Source: Sandaracinaceae bacterium
GTDB taxonomy: Bacteria; Myxococcota_A; Polyangia; Polyangiales; Houyiibacteriaceae
Direction: 5' to 3'
DNA: 42,347 nucleotides
Assembly (NCBI GenBank): GCA_012514415.1
Contig: JAAZAH010000248.1
Location: forward strand, 1 to 42,347
The position numbers and the translations under genes were made by a program. Under the pieces are notes generated by a model. It was not told the origin of the DNA. It ran no database searches and worked only from the letters and a program-made list of their open reading frames with translations. Of the stretch, positions 35,331 through 42,347 are shown one piece after another. Position 1 is the stretch's first letter. Each line of letters opens with the position of its first letter.

Positions 35331-35412
35331 CATTCCCCTGGGCAGGCCGCTCCGATGGTATCCATCCGAAGCGCCTTCCATCAAGCGTTATTCCCGGACG
35401 AAGTCGCGCGGC

Positions 35413-36117
35413 TCATTTGAGCATGATCGCTCCCGACCAAGTGAGCGTCGCGTACGTGGCATAACCCACAAGGAGGTGCGCTGTCGCGATCCCTTGGAGG
35501 GCGCGGTAGTTTTCAGAGCGAGAGAGACCGAAGGCATCTCCATTGGCAGAGAGGATGCCGAGAAGGATTTGAGCGGCCATTCCGCCGAGATGCGCCCAGC
35601 GGAGCCGCTTGTGCTGGCGGAGCCGTCGGGCGGATTTTGAATCGCCTTCATCGAGGCCGATCGGATCGGGCATGGCGAAGGAGAGGCCAAACGTGGTGAA
35701 ATAAAGTGCGCCACCGAGGGCCACGGTCGTCGTATGCGACACGGGTCTCCCGATGCATGCATCTTGGCCAAAGATGGCCCTCCCCTCGACGCATGGTGTC
35801 GCTTCGAGAGGGCTGAAGAAGCCGTAGAGGTTGCGGTATTGGATTGTGCCGAAGACGCTCGCCGCCGTCATGGCGATCCACGTCGAGATGCCCAGCCATT
35901 GGTGGGCCTTGCCGATCTTCCGGCGTTTATCGAGCAGCCGTGCGACGTCTTCCGAGCTGAGCTCGGCGCCCTTGGCCATCGCGACTGCGCCCTCGGCGCT
36001 CAGGTGGGCGCCCGCCGTATGAACCGCAGCGCTTGCGACGATGGACGGATCGATCTCGAGCGCATAACTCGTGGGGAGCGGGCTCGTGAGGAGGAGTGCG
36101 AGAAAGAGCGAGGGCAT
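35413..36117 (-). CDS. Four-helix membrane protein with b561-like histidine pattern
   Basis: A 234-residue protein with an N-terminal signal-like segment (residues 1-19) and four further hydrophobic helices starting near residues 72, 128, 174 and 205. Each helix has a His close to its start (His72, His128, His176, His214). With helices alternating in direction, His72 and His176 lie on one face of the membrane and His128 and His214 on the other. This is the ligand arrangement of the two hemes in cytochrome b561-type proteins. A diheme cytochrome is therefore a reasonable inference, though I see no family-specific motif. Cys109 and Cys121 lie in the loop between helices 1 and 2. The ATG at 36117 sits 7 nt after a -10 box. 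Positive charges before helix 1 make the topology ambiguous. Confidence 0.7.
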   Translation of the reverse strand: MPSLFLALLLTSPLPTSYALEIDPSIVASAAVHTAGAHLSAEGAVAMAKGAELSSEDVARLLDKRRKIGKAHQWLGISTWIAMTAASVFGTIQYRNLYGFFSPLEATPCVEGRAIFGQDACIGRPVSHTTTVALGGALYFTTFGLSFAMPDPIGLDEGDSKSARRLRQHKRLRWAHLGGMAAQILLGILSANGDAFGLSRSENYRALQGIATAHLLVGYATYATLTWSGAIMLK

Positions 36118-36124
36118 CGGAGAC

Positions 36125-36154
36125 AGTATGCGTTCTCTCGCTCCCCTGTAACAA
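36125..36154 (-). promoter_or_regulatory. Candidate promoter of the b561-like gene
   Basis: On the minus strand: TTGTTA (36149-36154), an 18-nt spacer, CATACT (36125-36130), then 7 nt to the ATG at 36117. No Shine-Dalgarno sequence is present, so the transcript would be leaderless. Confidence 0.45.
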
Positions 36155-36344
36155 GGGTGGCGTGTCGATCGCCGTGCGGGGTGAGCCTTCGGCGCTCCCA
36201 CAACCCTCGGCGCTCGATCCGCCGCAGAGCGGTGGCATCGGAAGCGGTTTTCGAGCTGCTCTCGCCCAGTTGCGGTGCAGTCTGGGTCGGGATCGAATCA
36301 AGATGACATGAGACGAAAGGGGACGAGCTGCTATTCTCCAGAGC

Positions 36345-37265
36345 ATGGCGCTCTTCGACTCCCTCCCCGCCGAGGTCTCCATCTACGAAGTCTCCCCCCG
36401 TGACGGCCTCCAGAACGAAGCCGCACAGGTCGCGACCCATTCCAAGGTTCGGCTCATCGAAGCGTTGCTCGAAAGCGGGCTACGTCGCGTCGAAATCGCG
36501 AGCTTCGTCTCGCCCAAATGGATTCCGCAGCTGGCCGACGGGGAACAGGTCGCTCGGCTGATCGGAGAGCGCGAGGGTGCCGCATTTTCGGCGCTCTGCC
36601 CCAATGGCCGGGGGCTCGAGCGGGCCATTGCCGCGGGCATGAAAGAGGTCGCCGTCTTCATCAGCGCGAGCGAGACGCACAATCAGAAGAACGTCAATAA
36701 GTCGATCGACGAGACGCTTCGCGCCTTTGATGAGGTGATCGAGCCGGCCATCGAGGCAGGTCTCCGCGTCCGTGGATATGTCTCTACACTCTGGGGGTGT
36801 CCCTACGAAGGCGAGGTGGACCCCCGCGCCGGACTTCGAATCGCTGACATCCTTCTAGAGCGCGGCTGCTATCAGATCAGCCTCGGCGATACGATCGGCG
36901 TCGGCACTCCGCTCCAGACCAAGCGAATCCTCGAACTTTTCCTCGCGTCCATCCCGGCCGATAAGCTCGCTCTCCATCTTCACGACACGCGCGGAACGGC
37001 CCTCGCCAATGTGATCGTCGGACTCGAGATGGGCATCCGGACGTACGACGCGAGCGTCGGTGGGCTCGGCGGCTGTCCCTACGCTCCGGGGGCCGCGGGA
37101 AACCTCGCGACCGAAGATCTCGTCTATACGCTCGAGGGGATGGGCATCCGCACCGGGGTCGACCTTGAAAAGTTATGGCGGGCGGGACAGATCGCCGAAG
37201 CCATTGTGGGGCGAGAGCTTCCAGGGAAAGTGCATCGGGCCGGGGTGCGTTCGCTTTCGGGCTGA
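36345..37265 (+). CDS. Hydroxymethylglutaryl-CoA lyase
   Basis: A DRE-TIM metallolyase of 306 residues that splits HMG-CoA into acetyl-CoA and acetoacetate in leucine breakdown and ketone-body metabolism. Motifs are SPRDGLQNE near the start, IASFVSPKWIPQLAD, the metal-binding HLHDTRG, and the lyase signature SVGGLGGCPYAPGAAGN with the active-site Cys244. These set it apart from isopropylmalate synthase and homocitrate synthase. The closely related citramalyl-CoA-type lyases cannot be fully excluded. No strong Shine-Dalgarno precedes the ATG at 36345; a TATTCT box lies 7 nt upstream. No other leucine-degradation gene is nearby. The gene is divergent from the b561-like gene. Confidence 0.9.
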   Translation: MALFDSLPAEVSIYEVSPRDGLQNEAAQVATHSKVRLIEALLESGLRRVEIASFVSPKWIPQLADGEQVARLIGEREGAAFSALCPNGRGLERAIAAGMKEVAVFISASETHNQKNVNKSIDETLRAFDEVIEPAIEAGLRVRGYVSTLWGCPYEGEVDPRAGLRIADILLERGCYQISLGDTIGVGTPLQTKRILELFLASIPADKLALHLHDTRGTALANVIVGLEMGIRTYDASVGGLGGCPYAPGAAGNLATEDLVYTLEGMGIRTGVDLEKLWRAGQIAEAIVGRELPGKVHRAGVRSLSG

Positions 37266-37367
37266 GCGGCACCGGCTCACCCGCGCACACTACCGCCACA
37301 GGAGATTTTTCCAAAAACACCAGCGGGGACGAGAAGACTCCGAGATGGCTCGGCAATCGATTTGCGC

Positions 37368-37396
37368 TTGACGCGGCAGCCTTAGGAAAGTAAGTG
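37368..37396 (+). promoter_or_regulatory. Candidate promoter of tetR and the efflux operon
   Basis: TTGACG (37368-37373), a 17-nt spacer, TAAGTG (37391-37396). The -10 is weak but overlaps the operator candidate, as expected for an autoregulated repressor. Transcription would start within a few bases of the TTG start codon. Confidence 0.45.
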
Positions 37397-37402
37397 CTCA
37401 CT
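37389..37402. promoter_or_regulatory. TetR operator candidate, copy 1
   Basis: AGTAAGTGCTCACT matches the palindrome at 38046-38059 in 12 of 14 positions. It lies over the proposed -10 box and 4 nt before the tetR start, consistent with autorepression. Confidence 0.6.
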
Positions 37403-37406
37403 CACT

Positions 37407-38024
37407 TTGGCACGTCCGCGAAAAATCAACGACGACACCCTTCTCGAATCGCTCCGCGAGACCTTCCTCGAGGTCGGCCCGGCGGTGACCACGCGCGAGC
37501 TCGCTGAGCGCGCCGGAGTGAGTGAAGGGACGCTTTTTAAGCGATTTGGCGATAAGCGCAAGATGTTCGTGCAGGCGCTGCGTCTCCCCGATTTTCACGA
37601 AGAGCAATGGTATCGCTCGCTCGCCAATCGGGAAAAAACCGTCCCGCTTCGCGACTATCTCATCGACGTCGGGCTGCGCCTGCACGGCGCGCTCTCGATC
37701 TCGGTGCCGATCATCCAGACCGTCTTTTCAAATCAGTTCATCAACCCTCAGGACATCCGGACCCTGCTCCGGAGGAATAAAGAGACGCCGCCGCTCCAGA
37801 TCCTCGACACCTTCGCGGCACTCTTCGAGAACGAGATGGCCGCGGGGGAGATCCGAACGAGCCGCCCGCTCGATCTCGCGCGTTTCTTTGTCGGTGCCAT
37901 CCATTCCGACGTGCATCTCCGCCTCTACTTCCCTCAGGACGCCACGTTCACCCCCGAAGAGATGCTCGAGGAGGTGGTCGAGACCCTGCTCGGCTTCATC
38001 GCGCTGCCCAAGGAGCCGACGTGA
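37407..38024 (+). CDS. TetR/AcrR-family transcriptional repressor
   Basis: A 205-residue regulator. The N-terminal helix-turn-helix domain (about residues 8-55) reads LLESLRETFLEVGPAVTTRELAERAGVSEGTLFKRFGDKRKMFVQAL, with the typical TLFKRFGDK recognition-helix end. The rest is an all-helical ligand and dimer domain. Such proteins bind an efflux substrate and release the promoter of the adjacent pump. The only in-frame start is a TTG at 37407, because a TAG lies at 37383. No Shine-Dalgarno is present, so a leaderless transcript is possible. It is first in the tetR, outer-membrane factor, adaptor, RND pump operon. Confidence 0.9.
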   Translation: MARPRKINDDTLLESLRETFLEVGPAVTTRELAERAGVSEGTLFKRFGDKRKMFVQALRLPDFHEEQWYRSLANREKTVPLRDYLIDVGLRLHGALSISVPIIQTVFSNQFINPQDIRTLLRRNKETPPLQILDTFAALFENEMAAGEIRTSRPLDLARFFVGAIHSDVHLRLYFPQDATFTPEEMLEEVVETLLGFIALPKEPT

Positions 38025-38045
38025 TTCTTTTTCAAGCAGTTAGTA

Positions 38046-38059
38046 AGTGAGCGCTCACT
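38046..38059. promoter_or_regulatory. TetR operator candidate, copy 2 (perfect palindrome)
   Basis: AGTGAGCGCTCACT equals its own reverse complement. It lies in the 38-bp gap between tetR and the outer-membrane-factor gene, 3 nt before that gene's ATG. Its similarity to the site at 37389-37402 marks both as targets of the same regulator. Confidence 0.7.
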
Positions 38060-38062
38060 CTT

Positions 38063-39775
38063 ATGACGAAGAAAACTCAAAGATATCGCGCCCGAAAGAA
38101 AGTAAGATCCGTCTCGAGCCTTGCTCTCGGCCTTAGTCTCATGACGGTTCTCCTCGGGGTTTCTCGTGGCGCCGATGCGCAAGCGCGGACGCCAACTTCA
38201 CCGCTCGATGCCCCCGTCGCACCGCCTTCCGAGCCCGTACAGCCCTCGCCGATCGCGCGTGATGCCGGTGGCCCGCCTCCTTCCGCGGCGGCTCCGGCCG
38301 AGCTTCCGGAGCTTCCGGCCTTTGCAGCGACGGGCGCCCAACCCGCCGAGCTCGATGAGCTGCTCCCTGCCGAGCTTCTTGGCGAGGGTGGACTGCAGCT
38401 TGGCGCGCTGATCACACGCGCACTCGAGGTCTCGCTTACCGCGCGGCGGGGCCAAGCGCGCGAACGAGGGGCCGATGCGGCGCTCGCTGGCGCAAGGCGG
38501 GCCTATGTCCCTCAAGCCTCGGTGGGCTTCCGCTACGTCCGGCTCTCCGATTATACCCCCGCCACGATCGCGATGTTCAACACGCCCGCGTGTCTGGCGA
38601 ACCTCGCCGACTGTCAGGCGAACCCTCAAGGCTATACCGAGGACTTCGTCCTGCAGCAGCCGATCCTCGATCAGTACTCGCTTAATACGAGCGTGGCGCT
38701 TCCCATCAGCTCTTGGGCGGGCTCCTCACGGCATGAACTTCGCGCAGCAAAGCTCGAGCGCGAAGCAGCGAGAGAGGCGAGTCAGGCCGCCCAGAACGAC
38801 GCCGTGATCGAAGCGCTCGAAGTGTATTTTGAGCTCGTCCGTGCACGGGCTCAAGAGCGCCTTGCTCGCGAGGCCGAAGCGGTCGCTGAGAAGCAGGCCG
38901 AAGAAATGCAGCACCGCGCCGAAAGCGGCCTCGTGATGGAGCATATCGCTCAGCTCGCGCGCTCAAATCATGAGGCCTATCGGAGGCTCGTCATCGTCGC
39001 CGAGAGCCGGAGCGCCATCGCCGAAAGGGCACTTCGGGATCTTCTCGAATATCCGGAAGACGAGCCGATCGTCGTCAGCTTTCCGCTGAGCTCGCTCCCG
39101 CGCGCCCCCGAAGCCTCACGCGAAGAGTGGAGAGAGCGGGCAGCGGCGGACAATCCGATTGTCCGCGCGCAATCGCTCCGTGCCGATGCGGATCGCAAAA
39201 GGGCGTACGCGGAACGCGCGCGAATGTTTCCCGCGTTCTCGATCGTCTTCAACCACGCGTACGCGAACCCGAACTCCCGCATCTTCCCGCAGACCAAGGA
39301 GTTCATCGGCACTTGGGACCTCATCGCACAGCTCTCCTTTTCGCTCGACGGGGCACTCCTCGCCGATGCGCGGCGGAGGCAGCGTCTCGCGCTCGCAGAG
39401 GAAAGCGAGATCAACGCGATCCTCGAGGAGCGAATGAGCGGGAGGCGCGCGCTCCACGAGCACGGCAGTCTCCTCGCGTCGCTCACTCAGGTCGAATCCC
39501 AGCGGATTCAAGCCGCGAGCGCCATCGCGAAGGAAGAAGAGATCCGTGCGCGGGAGGCTGCGGGGCTGTCGACGACGCTCGCCTCGCTTGAGGCCGCGTC
39601 GCAGACGCTCCGCGCACGGCTCGATCTCATCGACGCCATCATCGATGCACATCTATCGAGCGCCCGCCTCGCGAGCGCGGTCGGCCTCTTACCGACCGCC
39701 CCCTCGCTCATCGAGCCGCCGAACCCCAGCTCGATGCACCAATCCACGGGCCCCGCACCGCGAGTGACCCCATGA
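38063..39775 (+). CDS. TolC-family outer-membrane factor of the RND efflux operon
   Basis: A 570-residue outer-membrane channel. A signal peptide (about residues 1-35, ending GADAQ) is followed by an unusually long Pro/Ala-rich linker (to about 100), then the two TolC repeats with long helices (ALAGARRAYVPQASVGFRYVRL; RARAQERLAREAEAVAEKQ; later ARLDLIDAIIDAHLSSARLASAVG). A paralogue at 15365 shares the NPNSRIFPQTKEF block. It would form the outer-membrane exit of the pump encoded just downstream. The ATG at 38063 has no Shine-Dalgarno sequence and lies directly after the palindromic operator. Its stop overlaps an ATG of the adaptor frame (ATGA). Confidence 0.9.
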   Translation: MTKKTQRYRARKKVRSVSSLALGLSLMTVLLGVSRGADAQARTPTSPLDAPVAPPSEPVQPSPIARDAGGPPPSAAAPAELPELPAFAATGAQPAELDELLPAELLGEGGLQLGALITRALEVSLTARRGQARERGADAALAGARRAYVPQASVGFRYVRLSDYTPATIAMFNTPACLANLADCQANPQGYTEDFVLQQPILDQYSLNTSVALPISSWAGSSRHELRAAKLEREAAREASQAAQNDAVIEALEVYFELVRARAQERLAREAEAVAEKQAEEMQHRAESGLVMEHIAQLARSNHEAYRRLVIVAESRSAIAERALRDLLEYPEDEPIVVSFPLSSLPRAPEASREEWRERAAADNPIVRAQSLRADADRKRAYAERARMFPAFSIVFNHAYANPNSRIFPQTKEFIGTWDLIAQLSFSLDGALLADARRRQRLALAEESEINAILEERMSGRRALHEHGSLLASLTQVESQRIQAASAIAKEEEIRAREAAGLSTTLASLEAASQTLRARLDLIDAIIDAHLSSARLASAVGLLPTAPSLIEPPNPSSMHQSTGPAPRVTP

Positions 39776-39894
39776 GTCGGTCGTCCTCCAAGCTCGCCGA
39801 GCTCCACCCCCCCTGGTCTTCATCCCGCGTTTCCAACATGCGTTCCCTATCCGACCTCAACCCCAAGCGCCCCACCCACGACAGCCCTCGAACC

Positions 39895-41097
39895 ATGCGA
39901 CGTGATCTGCTTCTCCTTTTCCTCGTTTCCGCGCTCGGCGCATCCCTCGCCGCCTGCTCCAAAGGCGACGCGCTCACCGAGCACGCCGAAATCGACGCAC
40001 CCATCGAAGTCGCGCTCCATCACGCCGTCAAAGAGCGAATCCCGGTCACGCTGGAGCTCGATGGTACGCTCGCCCCGAACCGTTCGGCCAAGCTGAGCCC
40101 ACTCGTCTCGGGTCATATCGCAGAGGTCCATGTCGAACGCGGCGATCGCGTGAAGGCAGGTGATCCGCTCATTTCGCTCCGACGAAACGAGCTCTCCCTC
40201 GCGGCGCGTGCCGCGAGCCAACGCGCCGCCGCCCACCTTCGGCAGCTCGGCGTCGATCGCATCGGCGAGTTCGATCCCGAAGCCCTTCCCGAGGTCATCG
40301 CCGCCAAGGCCGCGCTCGATCAAGAAGAGGATCAGCTCCGCCGCTATACACAGCTCTACGAACACGGTTCGATCGATGAGCGAAGCTTTGCCCAGGCCCA
40401 GCTAATGACGGATGCCGCGCGCGCGCGCTATCAATCGGCGCTTCAACAAGCCAAGGCCTCTGCCGCCAACTATCAGGCGCTTTCCGCCGAGGCCGCACTC
40501 CGTCAGGCCGACGCCGCAAACACCGTCCTCCGAGCGCCCTTCGATGGCTCAGTCGTCGAGAGGATGGGTGAGGTGGGTGAGTTCATCAGCTCGCAAAGCC
40601 CGGCTGTTGAGCTTGTCGACGCGAGTCAGCTCCGGCTCAATCTCGCCGTCCCCGAGCGATTCGCCGATTCGATCTTCGAGGGACAAGAGGCTGAGATCCT
40701 CATCTCCGGCACCTCTCACCGGCTGCGCGGCGAGGTGCGCTATATCGCCGCCGCCATCGATGAGGCAACGCGCACCCTCCGGATCGAGGTCCTCACGCCA
40801 AATCCGGACGGCGCGCTCCGCGCCGGTCATTTTGCGCGCGCCCGCCTGAACCTCGGCGGAGAGCGTGAGGTCATCCGCGTGCCGAAGGACGCGCTGTCAG
40901 AGCGCGCGGGCGTCTATCGACTTTATGTCCGCGGCGAAGACAACCGCGCCATCGCATCGCTCGTCACGGTCATCGAATCCGATGGCGATGAGTTTCTCAT
41001 CGATGCGAGCGAGCTTCCCGATCGCGTCGAGCTCATCCTTTCGCCTCCGCGGATGCTGCAAGACGGCTCCCCCATCACCGCCAGCATGGAAGGCTGA
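39895..41097 (+). CDS. RND efflux periplasmic adaptor (membrane fusion lipoprotein)
   Basis: A 400-residue adaptor that links the inner-membrane pump to the outer-membrane channel. A lipoprotein signal MRRDLLLLFLVSALG ends in the lipobox LAAC (Cys21). The lipoyl-like half-motifs are ELDGTLAPNRSAKLSPLVSG and LRAPFDGSVVERMGEVGEFIS, with a helical hairpin between them (about 90-205), then a beta-barrel and the membrane-proximal domain. The frame is open from an ATG at 39772 that overlaps the previous stop, and another ATG lies at 39838. I chose 39895 because it starts the signal peptide directly; translation from 39772 would add 41 residues before it. None of the three has a good Shine-Dalgarno sequence. 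Confidence 0.87.
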   Translation: MRRDLLLLFLVSALGASLAACSKGDALTEHAEIDAPIEVALHHAVKERIPVTLELDGTLAPNRSAKLSPLVSGHIAEVHVERGDRVKAGDPLISLRRNELSLAARAASQRAAAHLRQLGVDRIGEFDPEALPEVIAAKAALDQEEDQLRRYTQLYEHGSIDERSFAQAQLMTDAARARYQSALQQAKASAANYQALSAEAALRQADAANTVLRAPFDGSVVERMGEVGEFISSQSPAVELVDASQLRLNLAVPERFADSIFEGQEAEILISGTSHRLRGEVRYIAAAIDEATRTLRIEVLTPNPDGALRAGHFARARLNLGGEREVIRVPKDALSERAGVYRLYVRGEDNRAIASLVTVIESDGDEFLIDASELPDRVELILSPPRMLQDGSPITASMEG

Positions 41098-41103
41098 TTC
41101 ATC

Positions 41104-42347
41104 ATGCAATGGCTCGCCAACGTCTCCATCGATCGCCCGGTTTTTACGTGGGTGATGTCCCTCGCGCTGCTGGTCCTCGGCTTCGCGAGTATCGGCTCGC
41201 TTCCGGTCGACCGCTTCCCGAACGTCGACATCCCCGTCGTCACCGTCGTCACGCCCTACCCCGGCGCCTCGCCCGAGCAGGTCGAGATCGAAGTCACCGA
41301 GCTCATCGAAGAAGCGGTCAACGCGGTCTCGGGTCTCTCGGAGCTTCGCTCCACCTCCTATGAAGGCCTCTCCGTCGTCTTCATCCAGTTCGAGCTCGAA
41401 AAAGACGTCGACGTCGCAGCGCAAGAGGTCCGCGATCGGGTCAACCGCGTGCTCGGCGACCTTCCCGCGGGGCTCGATCCCCCGCGGATCGAAAAGATCG
41501 ATCCCGACGCGACACCGCTTTACTACATCGCGGTTCGCGGGCCCGGGACCGCTCAGGAGCTCACCGAGTTCGTCAAGGACGAGCTGAAGACGCCTCTCGA
41601 GGGTCTGAGCGGCGTCGGCTCGATCCAGCTTCTTGGAGAGAGGGAGCGGGCCTTCCTTGTTACGCTCGATCCCGCAAAGCTCGACGCGCATCAGCTCACG
41701 CCCTCGGATGTTGCAGGCGCGCTCTCGCGTGAGAACATCGAGCTTCCCGGAGGGAACATCGATAACGGTCCTCGCTCGCTTCAGGTGAGGGTCCCGGGCA
41801 GGGTGCTCAGCGCCGAAGAGCTCGGACGCATCACGATCGCCAAGCAGGGCGACCACGCGATCCTGCTCCGGGATCTCGCCGACGTCGTGGACGGCGCCTC
41901 CGAGATCGAATCGCTCGTCACGCTCGACGGAGAGGACGTGATCCTCGTCACGGTCACTCGTCAAAGTGGGACCAACGCCATCGCCGTAGCCGACGCGCTT
42001 GATGAACGGATTGGCGAGCTCAAAGAGCGGCTGCCTCCGGGCTACCAAGTCGATGTCGTTCGTGATGAGAGCGGTTTCGCGCGCACCTCGGTCCACGCGG
42101 TTCAAGAGCACCTTATGCTCGGCGCCATCTTCGCGGTGCTCGTAGTGATGACCTTCCTCAAGAATGGTCGCGCCACCGTCATCGCAGCGCTCGCCATCCC
42201 GATCTCGATCATCGCGACCTTCGCCGTCCTCAAGGCGATGGATCTCACGCTCAATATGATCACCCTCCTCGCGCTCACGCTCGCGGTGGGCATTGTCATC
42301 GATGATGCGATCGTCGTCATCGAGAACATCATGCGGTACCTTGAGGA
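41104..42347 (+). CDS. RND-family efflux pump (HAE1/AcrB type), truncated by the window end
   Basis: The first 414 residues of an inner-membrane proton-driven pump; full-length members have about 1,000-1,050. A first membrane helix (FTWVMSLALLVLGFASIGSL) is followed by LPVDRFPNVDIPVVTVVTPYPGASPEQVE, the porter subdomains, then helices 2-4. These end with TLAVGIVIDDAIVVIENI, which contains the Asp-Asp pair of the proton relay (AcrB Asp407-Asp408). The ATG at 41104 lies 6 nt after the adaptor stop with GGAAGG upstream. No stop or frameshift occurs before the edge. The substrate is not predictable. Confidence 0.93.
   Translation, partial: MQWLANVSIDRPVFTWVMSLALLVLGFASIGSLPVDRFPNVDIPVVTVVTPYPGASPEQVEIEVTELIEEAVNAVSGLSELRSTSYEGLSVVFIQFELEKDVDVAAQEVRDRVNRVLGDLPAGLDPPRIEKIDPDATPLYYIAVRGPGTAQELTEFVKDELKTPLEGLSGVGSIQLLGERERAFLVTLDPAKLDAHQLTPSDVAGALSRENIELPGGNIDNGPRSLQVRVPGRVLSAEELGRITIAKQGDHAILLRDLADVVDGASEIESLVTLDGEDVILVTVTRQSGTNAIAVADALDERIGELKERLPPGYQVDVVRDESGFARTSVHAVQEHLMLGAIFAVLVVMTFLKNGRATVIAALAIPISIIATFAVLKAMDLTLNMITLLALTLAVGIVIDDAIVVIENIMRYLE

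Noticed and set aside
32667..35420. 917-codon open frame on the plus strand opposite the TPR gene
   Set aside because: It is the complement-strand mirror of the Glu/Leu-rich repeat gene, has no start context or recognisable domain, and the minus-strand frame shows clear repeat structure.
40897..42111. 404-codon minus-strand frame opposite the adaptor and RND genes
   Set aside because: The plus strand encodes unmistakable membrane fusion and RND proteins here; the antisense product is Asp/Arg/Glu-rich with no domain.

Overview
The window is high-GC DNA (roughly 60% by eye), coding on both strands and dominated by chromosomal housekeeping and envelope genes. I see no insertion sequence, integrase, CRISPR array or phage gene. 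A myxobacterial or related (Myxococcota-like) source fits best. The reasons are a secreted protein with a MYXO-CTERM-like tail, an adjacent beta-barrel that resembles the MXAN_2562 family, a membrane-anchored Ser/Thr kinase, a very large all-TPR protein, and DTTG-type sigma70 promoters (TTGACC/TTGACG). This placement is an inference from gene content, not a phylogeny.

Layout. 1-8.3 kb: trpE (-); a VanW-domain envelope protein, coaBC and a tail-anchored Ser/Thr kinase (+); a coupled unknown/yciO pair (-); a macro-like plus HPxFG-domain fusion (+); a 3-methyladenine DNA glycosylase (-). 8.4-8.7 kb: a complete tRNA-Gln(CTG)-tRNA-Glu(CTC) transcription unit (-) with promoter and intrinsic terminator. 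9-11.9 kb: a siroheme nitrite/sulfite reductase with a C-terminal HEPN-like helical domain, plus a linked unknown protein. 11.9-17 kb: a copper region with copA (-), a divergent copZ-like chaperone (+) and a TolC-family outer-membrane factor (-) behind a perfect 14-nt palindromic operator candidate. 17.3-22.6 kb: asd; the MYXO-CTERM-like protein and outer-membrane barrel pair; truA; a membrane-anchored gluzincin-like peptidase. 22.8 kb: an unreported-looking 40-residue very basic protein (-). 23.2-24.1 kb: a class IV aminotransferase. 24.1-35.3 kb: one gene of 11.2 kb for a TPR protein of about 3,730 residues, preceded by a four-helix membrane protein with a b561-like histidine pattern. 36.3-37.3 kb: an HMG-CoA lyase family gene. 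37.4 kb to the end: tetR, outer-membrane factor, lipoprotein adaptor and RND pump (pump truncated by the window edge).

How the genes work together. The last four genes form a complete TetR-controlled tripartite efflux operon. Two closely related 14-nt operator-like palindromes flank tetR, one over its own promoter and start, the other just before the outer-membrane-factor start. The outer-membrane factor at 15.4-17.0 kb is a paralogue of the one in this operon, but it has a different palindrome and stands next to the copper genes.

Several genes (asd, the VanW gene, the b561-like gene, probably tetR) have a promoter placed so that transcription would start at or a few bases before the start codon, and they lack a Shine-Dalgarno sequence. 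This suggests that leaderless mRNAs are common in this organism. The most notable unexplained items are the giant TPR protein, the two cysteine quartets in the nitrite/sulfite reductase, the macro-like/HPxFG fusion, the b561-like gene and the 40-residue basic protein.
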